NCBI RefSeq assembly: GCF_015624485.1
Contig: NZ_CP061378.1
Location: forward strand, 7,155,501 to 7,219,500
DNA: 64,000 nt
Reading direction: 5' to 3'
Source: Bradyrhizobium genosp. L
Lineage (GTDB): Bacteria; Pseudomonadota; Alphaproteobacteria; Rhizobiales; Xanthobacteraceae
Of this stretch, positions 58,079-64,000 are shown piece after piece. Both the position numbers and the translations under genes were made by a program. The notes below the pieces were generated by a model. The model saw nothing but the letters and a program-made list of their open reading frames with translations. It was not told the DNA's origin and did not search any database. Within the stretch, counting starts at the first letter, position 1. Every line of letters starts with the position of its first letter.

Positions 58079-58443
58079 CCGGCCTGCCGCGCCTGCTGGT
58101 CGGCCTTGCCGCGATCATGGGCGCCTGTGGCGTGATGCTGGCCGCTGGTGCGGCCCATTTGCCGGACGCCTCGCGGCTCGCGGCGGCATCCTCGATGCTG
58201 CTGTTCCATGCCACCGCCGTGCTCGCGACCACGGCGATCGCGGATCGCGCGATCGTGCATGCGAAGATCGCCATCACGGCAGCGGCCGGCTTCGTCATCG
58301 CAGCGTCATTGTTTGCGGGCGACCTGACGATGCGCCAATATGCCGGCCACGGATTGTTTCCAATGGCCGCACCATCAGGCGGAACGCTGCTGATCCTGAG
58401 CTGGGTGGTATTGGCCGTCGCGGCAATGTGGCCGAAGCGCTGA
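58075..58443 (+). CDS. DUF423 membrane protein
   Basis: A 122-residue protein with about four transmembrane helices (LLVGLAAIMGACGVMLAAGAAH, LAAASSMLLFHATAVLATTAI, AAAGFVIAASLFAGDLTM, LLILSWVVLAVAAMW), the layout of DUF423/YgdD. Its function is unknown. The GTG start overlaps the engB stop (GTGA), so the genes are coupled. Confidence 0.85.
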   Translation: MTGLPRLLVGLAAIMGACGVMLAAGAAHLPDASRLAAASSMLLFHATAVLATTAIADRAIVHAKIAITAAAGFVIAASLFAGDLTMRQYAGHGLFPMAAPSGGTLLILSWVVLAVAAMWPKR

Positions 58444-58448
58444 TCCGC

Positions 58449-58479
58449 AGCCCGGATGGAGGGAAGCGTAATCCGGGGG
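58449..58479. repeat. Short repeat fragment with hairpin
   Basis: CCCGGAT (58451-58457) and ATCCGGG (58471-58477) form a 7-bp stem around GGAGGGAAGCGTA. This matches the AGCCCGGATGGAGCG repeat class seen between Bradyrhizobium genes (from memory). It lies in the 120-bp gap before argB and could act as a terminator of the rpmH operon. Confidence 0.65.
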
Positions 58480-58563
58480 TACGAATACCTGCTCCCACTT
58501 TGCGCCTGCCCGGCAATCAGATAGAACCGCGCCCACCCCTCCGCCGACGACGAGACCCGCCCC

Positions 58564-59457
58564 ATGACCGACCAGCACATCAGCCCGTTCGATCAGGCCC
58601 GCATCCTCTCGGAAGCGCTGCCGCACATGCAGGAGTATGACGAGGAAACCATCGTCATCAAATATGGCGGCCATGCCATGGGCGCGGAGGAGACCGCCAA
58701 GGCCTTCGCCCGCGACATCGTGCTGCTCGAGCAGACCGCGATCAATCCGGTGGTCGTGCACGGCGGCGGGCCGCAGATCGCGACCATGCTGAAGCGCCTC
58801 GGCATCGTGTCGGAATTCGCCGCGGGGCTTCGCATTACCGACGCCGCCACTATCGAGATCGTCGAGATGGTGCTGGCGGGCTCGGTCAACAAGCAGATCG
58901 TCGGCTACATCAACGAAGCCGGCGGCAAGGCCGTGGGGTTGTCCGGCAAGGACGGCAACATGGTGAAGGCGTCGAAGACGACGCGCACCATGGTCGACCC
59001 GGATTCCCACATCGAAAAGACCGTCGACCTGGGCTTCGTCGGCGACCCCGAGAAGGTCGACCTCACGCTGCTCAACCAGTTGATCGGCTACGAGCTGATC
59101 CCGGTGCTGGCGCCGCTGGCGACCTCGAAGGACGGCCAGACGCTGAACGTCAACGCCGACACCTTTGCCGGCGCGGTCGCGGGCGCGCTGAAGGCCAAGC
59201 GGCTGTTGCTGCTGACCGACGTACCCGGCGTGCTCGACAAGTCGAAGAAGCTGATCCCCGACCTGTCGATCAAGGATGCCCGCAAGCTGATCGCCGACGG
59301 CACCATTTCCGGCGGCATGATCCCGAAGGTCGAGACCTGCATCTACGCGCTCGAACAGGGCGTGCAGGGCGTCGTGATCATCGACGGCAAGATGCAGCAC
59401 GCGGTGCTGCTCGAACTCTTCACCAACCAGGGGACCGGCACGCTGATCCATAAGTAA
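58564..59457 (+). CDS. argB: Acetylglutamate kinase
   Basis: A 297-residue amino-acid kinase that phosphorylates N-acetylglutamate, the second step of arginine synthesis. [55 protein letters not shown] and [10 protein letters not shown] match the family. Length and N-terminal helix suit the hexameric, arginine-inhibited form. The ATG was taken from family homology. It overlaps the DUF1036 gene by one base. Confidence 0.96.
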   Translation: MTDQHISPFDQARILSEALPHMQEYDEETIVIKYGGHAMGAEETAKAFARDIVLLEQTAINPVVVHGGGPQIATMLKRLGIVSEFAAGLRITDAATIEIVEMVLAGSVNKQIVGYINEAGGKAVGLSGKDGNMVKASKTTRTMVDPDSHIEKTVDLGFVGDPEKVDLTLLNQLIGYELIPVLAPLATSKDGQTLNVNADTFAGAVAGALKAKRLLLLTDVPGVLDKSKKLIPDLSIKDARKLIADGTISGGMIPKVETCIYALEQGVQGVVIIDGKMQHAVLLELFTNQGTGTLIHK

Positions 59458-60596
59458 TGGCAGGCGCGATCAAGCGATCGAAGGCGGTCACGGCCGGGTA
59501 CGTCCCGGCCGTCCGCGCCCTGCGCCGTGGCCGCCGCACCACCCTACATGCGCGGATCGCCGCGGCGCTGGCCAAGTCGCCGCATCGCTCGCCGCTGGCG
59601 CGGCTGATGATGTCGTTCCCGGCCGCGGTGATGTCGCTGCTGTTCTCCGCGGAGCCGGCGCACGCCGACCTGAAGCTTTGCAACCGCATGAGCTATGTCG
59701 TCGAGGCCGCGATCGGCATCGACGAAAAGGCAGCGACCGCAACGCGCGGCTGGTTTCGCATCGATCCCGCGACCTGTCGCGTCGTGGTGCAGGGCCAGCT
59801 TTCCGCCGACCGCGTGCTGCTGAATGCACGCGCGCTCGGCGTCTATGGCGCCTCGCCGATCCCGCAGAACGGCACCGATACGCTCTGCGTCGCGCAGGAC
59901 AATTTCGTGATCGCCGCCGCGCGCCAGTGCCGCTCCGGCCAGACGCCCGCGCAGTTCACCCAGATCACGCCGACGCAGAGCGATGACGGCAATCTCGTCG
60001 CCTATCTGGCCGAAGACAGCGAGTATGACGACGAGCAGGCGCGGCTTGCCGGCATCCAGCGCCTGCTGGTGATCGCGGGCTATGACGCGGCGCCGATCGA
60101 CGGCGTCGACGGGCCGAAGACGCAGAGCGCGCTCGCCGCGTTCCTGAAAAGCCGCGGGCTCGCCAGCGACATCGTGCAGTCGCCGAACTTCTTCGCCGCG
60201 ATGATCGATGCCGTCCAGAAGCCGTCGCCATCGGGGCTGACCTGGTGCAACGACACGCCGCACAAGGTGATGGCCGCGGTTGCCACCGATGACGGCAGGA
60301 CGGTGACCAGCCGCGGCTGGTACCGCATCGATCCCGGCAAATGCCTGCATCCCGATATCACCGGCACGCCGAAGCAGATCTATTCCTTTGCCGAGGCCGT
60401 CGACAGCGACAACCGCACCGTCCGCATCAAGGACAAGCCGCTGAACTGGGGCGGCGCCGTGCAGCTCTGCACCCGCGACAGCAAATTCGAGAGCAGCGAG
60501 CAGGGCGACTGCGCCAGTCGCGGTCTCGCGGCAACGGGATTTACCACCGTCGACATGACCAGCGGCGGCAAGACGCTGCGCTTTGCGATGCCGTGA
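59457..60596 (+). CDS. DUF1036-repeat exported protein
   Basis: A 379-residue protein with a signal-like segment (MMSFPAAVMSLLFSAEPAHA, about 50-69). Two DUF1036 domains (CNRMSYVVEAAIGIDEKAA with GWFRIDPATCRVV, and CNDTPHKVMAAVATDDG with GWYRIDPGKCLH) flank a peptidoglycan-binding-1-like segment (IQRLLVIAGYDAAPIDGVDGPKTQSALAAFL). Function unknown; the layout points to a periplasmic wall-associated role. The ATG overlaps the argB stop. Confidence 0.85.
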   Translation: MAGAIKRSKAVTAGYVPAVRALRRGRRTTLHARIAAALAKSPHRSPLARLMMSFPAAVMSLLFSAEPAHADLKLCNRMSYVVEAAIGIDEKAATATRGWFRIDPATCRVVVQGQLSADRVLLNARALGVYGASPIPQNGTDTLCVAQDNFVIAAARQCRSGQTPAQFTQITPTQSDDGNLVAYLAEDSEYDDEQARLAGIQRLLVIAGYDAAPIDGVDGPKTQSALAAFLKSRGLASDIVQSPNFFAAMIDAVQKPSPSGLTWCNDTPHKVMAAVATDDGRTVTSRGWYRIDPGKCLHPDITGTPKQIYSFAEAVDSDNRTVRIKDKPLNWGGAVQLCTRDSKFESSEQGDCASRGLAATGFTTVDMTSGGKTLRFAMP

Positions 60597-60604
60597 ATGA
60601 GAGC

Positions 60605-61303
60605 ATGATGAAAACTTCCCGCAGCTTCGGCCATGTCGACACCTGGGTGTTCGACCTCGACAACACGCTGTACCCGCATCACGTCAATCTGTGGCAGCAG
60701 GTCGACGCGCGGATCGGCGAGTTCGTCAGCAACTGGCTGAATGTGACGCCGGAGGAGGCGCGGCGGATCCAGAAGGACTACTACCTGCGCTACGGCACCA
60801 CGATGCGCGGCATGATGACCGAGCACGGCGTGAAGGCCGACGACTACCTCGCCTATGTGCACAAGATCGACCATTCGCCGCTGCAGCCCAATCCTGCGAT
60901 GGGCGCCGCGATCGCGGAGCTGCCGGGGCGCAAACTGATCCTGACCAACGGCTCGGTCGACCATGTCGACGCCGTGCTCGGCCGGCTCGGCATCGGCGAT
61001 CATTTCGACGGCGTGTTCGACATCATCGCCGCCGACCTCGAGCCGAAGCCGGCGCCGCAGACCTACCAGAAGTTCCTCAAGCTGCACGACGTCGATCCGG
61101 CCAGGGCCGCGATGTTCGAAGACCTCGCACGCAATCTGGTCGTCCCGCACGAGCTCGGCATGGTCACCGTGCTGGTGGTGCCCGATGGCAGCCAGGAGGT
61201 GGTGCGCGAGACCTGGGAGCTGGAAGGCCGCGACGCCGCGCATGTCGACCACGTCACCGACGATCTGACCGGGTTTTTGCAGCGGTTGAGCGGCAAAGTC
61301 TGA
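60605..61303 (+). CDS. HAD-family pyrimidine 5'-nucleotidase
   Basis: A 232-residue HAD hydrolase of the SDT1-like group. Motif I is [11 protein letters not shown] (nucleophile Asp, then Asp), motif II TNGS, and motif [10 protein letters not shown]. It probably removes phosphate from pyrimidine monophosphates. The start is MMK at 60605 (or 60608); no strong ribosome binding site. It follows the DUF1036 gene by 8 bp. Confidence 0.9.
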   Translation: MMKTSRSFGHVDTWVFDLDNTLYPHHVNLWQQVDARIGEFVSNWLNVTPEEARRIQKDYYLRYGTTMRGMMTEHGVKADDYLAYVHKIDHSPLQPNPAMGAAIAELPGRKLILTNGSVDHVDAVLGRLGIGDHFDGVFDIIAADLEPKPAPQTYQKFLKLHDVDPARAAMFEDLARNLVVPHELGMVTVLVVPDGSQEVVRETWELEGRDAAHVDHVTDDLTGFLQRLSGKV

Positions 61304-61416
61304 TCTCTCCCCTCGTCGTCCCGGCGACGGCGGAGTTTGCCTTGACTCTCCCGTCCCAAATCCGGAAAAAGCCCCTCAATTCCCGTCATAATCCCGATAC
61401 GCCCGAGGATATCCCG

Positions 61417-62262
<846 letters not shown>

Positions 62263-62288
62263 ACCAGTCTCCAGGTAAGATCGACAAA

Positions 62289-62328
62289 ACTCCGGGCCGC
62301 GACCAATTCCCGCCGCCCGGAGTTTTTT
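62289..62328 (+). terminator. dapD terminator overlapping the next gene's ribosome binding site
   Basis: ACTCCGGGC (62289-62297) pairs with GCCCGGAGT (62315-62323), a 9-bp stem, followed by five T. It is a typical intrinsic terminator for dapD. The right arm ends CGGAG, which is also the Shine-Dalgarno for the ATG at 62330, so forming the hairpin would hide that site. Confidence 0.8.
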
Positions 62329-62329
62329 C

Positions 62330-62950
62330 ATGAATTGGACCTGGTACCTTTTCAGCTTCGAGGGCCGCATCAACCGCGCCAAATACTGGCTCGCGGGATT
62401 GGTTATCCTTGGCGGCATGATCGCCCTCGCCGCCATGGTGCTGGCGACCGGCCTCGCGTTCGGATGGGGCGTATCGTTCGGTTACAGTCTCGATGACGTC
62501 TTCGGGATCGTCGATCCGAACGCCTACAGATCGCTGTCCTGGTCTCGCCTGCCGCTGCACGCAATCAAGGCGCTCGCAACGGCGCTGTTCGTCTGGGTCT
62601 ATTGCGCAGCCTTGGTCAAACGCCTGCACGATCGCGACAAGAGCGCATGGTGGATATTGCCATACTTCGTCCTGCCCGGCCTCTGTAACCAGTTTGCCGA
62701 TCGTCTTCCCGACGCGTCCTGGACGCTCGTGCTGATCGTCCCGATGGGGCTGCTGTATTTCTGGGGCTTCGTCGAGATGGGCTTTCTTCGGGGCACCCGG
62801 CACACCAATCGGTACGGCGCCAATCCGCTCGGCAAGCAACGGATGAGGCCGCCCGGCAACCGCGACAACGCGCCGCGTTTGACGCAGGGCTGGGATCAGC
62901 AGAGCGCGCTCGAAATCGCACCGCACAAAGCTGGCCCATCCGCAACGTGA
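62330..62950 (+). CDS. DUF805 membrane protein
   Basis: A 206-residue protein. MNWTWYLFSFEGRINRAKYWLA is the standard DUF805 opening, followed by about four transmembrane helices (LVILGGMIALAAMVLATGLA, LFVWVYCAALVKRLHDRDKSAWW, LVLIVPMGLLYFWGF). The C-terminal tail is long and basic. Function unknown. The GGAG site lies in the arm of the dapD terminator, so expression may need readthrough or a hairpin-disrupting event. It is followed 17 bp later by dapE. Confidence 0.88.
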   Translation: MNWTWYLFSFEGRINRAKYWLAGLVILGGMIALAAMVLATGLAFGWGVSFGYSLDDVFGIVDPNAYRSLSWSRLPLHAIKALATALFVWVYCAALVKRLHDRDKSAWWILPYFVLPGLCNQFADRLPDASWTLVLIVPMGLLYFWGFVEMGFLRGTRHTNRYGANPLGKQRMRPPGNRDNAPRLTQGWDQQSALEIAPHKAGPSAT

Positions 62951-62967
62951 CGTGTTAAGCGGACGGC

Positions 62968-64000
62968 ATGACCGATGCCGTCTCCATCACCCGCGATCTC
63001 GTCCGCTGCCCGTCGGTGACGCCTGCCGATGCCGGCGCGCTGGGCGTTCTCGAACATCTGCTGAAGGCCGCCGGCTTCGACGTGCATCGCGTCACCTTCT
63101 CCGAGCCCGGCACCGCGGATATCGACAATCTCTATGCCCGGATCGGCAGCACGGCGCCGCATATCACCTTCGCCGGACACACCGACGTCGTGCCGCCCGG
63201 CGATGAGGCGGCGTGGACGCTCGGCGCGTTCTCCGGCGAAGTGAAAGACGGCTATCTCTACGGCCGCGGCGCAGTCGACATGAAGGGCGGCATCGCCTGC
63301 AGCGTCGCCGCGGTGCTGCAATATCTGAAGGACCATGGCGGCGCGCCAAAGGGCTCGATCTCGTTCCTGATCACCGGCGACGAGGAAGACGTCTCGATCA
63401 ACGGCACCGTGAAGCTCCTGAAATGGTGCGCCGAGCGCGGCGAGCGGTTCGATCATTGCGTGGTCGGCGAACCCTCGAATGTCGAAGTGCTCGGCGACAC
63501 GATCAAGATCGGCCGGCGCGGCTCGCAATCCGGCACGCTCGTCGTCGACGGCGTGCAGGGCCATGTCGCCTATCCGCATCGCGCCTCCAACCCGGTGCCT
63601 GATATCTCGCGGCTGATCGTGGCGCTGAGCGACGAGCCGCTCGACCACGGCAGCGCGCAATTCCAGGCGAGCAATCTCGAATTCACCACGGTCGACGTCG
63701 GCAACACCGCAGGCAATGTGATCCCCGGACAGGCGCGGGCGAGGTTCAACATCCGCTTCAACGACAATCATACCCAGGAGAGCCTGCGGCAACTGGTCGA
63801 TGAACGCCTGGCGAAGGCCTGCGGCAACCGCATCCGCGCCCGCATCGACTGGCAGCCGTCGAACTCCAACGTGTTCGTGACCAGGCCCGGCCCCTTCACC
63901 GACCTCGCGGTCTCCGCGATCGAGGAGATCACCGGCCGCCGGCCCGAGCTCTCGACTTCGGGTGGCACGTCCGATGCCCGCTTCATCGCGAGCTACTGCC
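62968..64000 (+). CDS. dapE: Succinyl-diaminopimelate desuccinylase (3' end beyond window)
   Basis: The first 344 codons of DapE, a di-zinc M20 peptidase that removes succinate from succinyl-DAP in lysine synthesis. Zinc-site and catalytic motifs: [38 protein letters not shown]. The dimerisation domain ([21 protein letters not shown]) is intact. Translation runs past the window end at [10 protein letters not shown]. The ATG gives the usual [19 protein letters not shown]. It acts in the same pathway as dapD, 705 bp away. Confidence 0.94.
   Translation, partial: MTDAVSITRDLVRCPSVTPADAGALGVLEHLLKAAGFDVHRVTFSEPGTADIDNLYARIGSTAPHITFAGHTDVVPPGDEAAWTLGAFSGEVKDGYLYGRGAVDMKGGIACSVAAVLQYLKDHGGAPKGSISFLITGDEEDVSINGTVKLLKWCAERGERFDHCVVGEPSNVEVLGDTIKIGRRGSQSGTLVVDGVQGHVAYPHRASNPVPDISRLIVALSDEPLDHGSAQFQASNLEFTTVDVGNTAGNVIPGQARARFNIRFNDNHTQESLRQLVDERLAKACGNRIRARIDWQPSNSNVFVTRPGPFTDLAVSAIEEITGRRPELSTSGGTSDARFIASYC

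Noticed and set aside
58375..59451. 358-codon minus-strand frame over argB
   Set aside because: Antisense shadow of argB, with biased Asp/His/Arg/Val composition.

Overview
The window is GC-rich chromosomal DNA that looks like a Bradyrhizobium-type alphaproteobacterium. The reasons are the rpmH-rnpA-yidC-engB-argB gene order, dapD/dapE, proteins typical of Rhizobiales (DUF3597, DUF1036, FecI/FecR pairs) and several families of palindromic intergenic repeats that I associate with Bradyrhizobium. No insertion sequence, phage or CRISPR array was seen. Taxonomy is inferred from gene content and style, not from a database match.

Layout. 0.2-4.3 kb: a DEAD-box RNA helicase, then a flavin reductase / luciferase-like monooxygenase pair. 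4.4-8.0 kb: two paralogous LuxR-type regulators, two tiny membrane proteins and a probable remnant of a third LuxR HTH. 8.2-12.6 kb: a large MscS channel facing a fused ClpS-like / ClpX-type zinc finger / AAA+ protein. 12.6-19.0 kb: a TPR-glycosyltransferase, an Rrf2 regulator with its methyltransferase (operator overlaps the start codon), and an IPT/TIG-repeat autotransporter. 19.0-20.3 kb: small proteins including DUF3597. 20.7-23.3 kb: a compact operon of a coiled-coil protein, an OmpA-domain membrane protein and a Ras-like GTPase. 23.5-25.2 kb: a NarL-type two-component pair. 25.9-29.7 kb: a MarR / isochorismatase / membrane protein / MFS operon and an AraC regulator.

30.7-45.0 kb (minus strand) holds the most striking locus. 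In transcription order it has an STN+TonB-C protein, a second TonB protein, a FecI-type sigma factor, FecR, a TpsB (FhaC/ShlB-type) transporter, an ExbB protein with a DUF2341/LamG-like periplasmic domain, ExbD, an unknown protein, TonB, a coiled-coil porin, a periplasmic coiled-coil protein, a SurA/PpiC isomerase, a YbjN-like protein and a lytic transglycosylase. No TonB-dependent receptor and no TpsA exoprotein lie in the window. The locus reads as a dedicated, FecI/FecR-controlled, proton-motive-force-driven outer-membrane system built around TpsB and a porin.

45.2-52.9 kb: a GNAT/acyltransferase chimera (probable deletion relic), an SH3-like secreted protein, an M23 endopeptidase, a J-domain/Sel1 protein paired with an HscC-like Hsp70, and tRNA-Arg(ACG). 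53.1-64.0 kb is core chromosome: a sensor kinase, rpmH, rnpA, yidC, engB, DUF423, argB, DUF1036, a HAD nucleotidase, dapD, DUF805 and dapE (cut by the window end).
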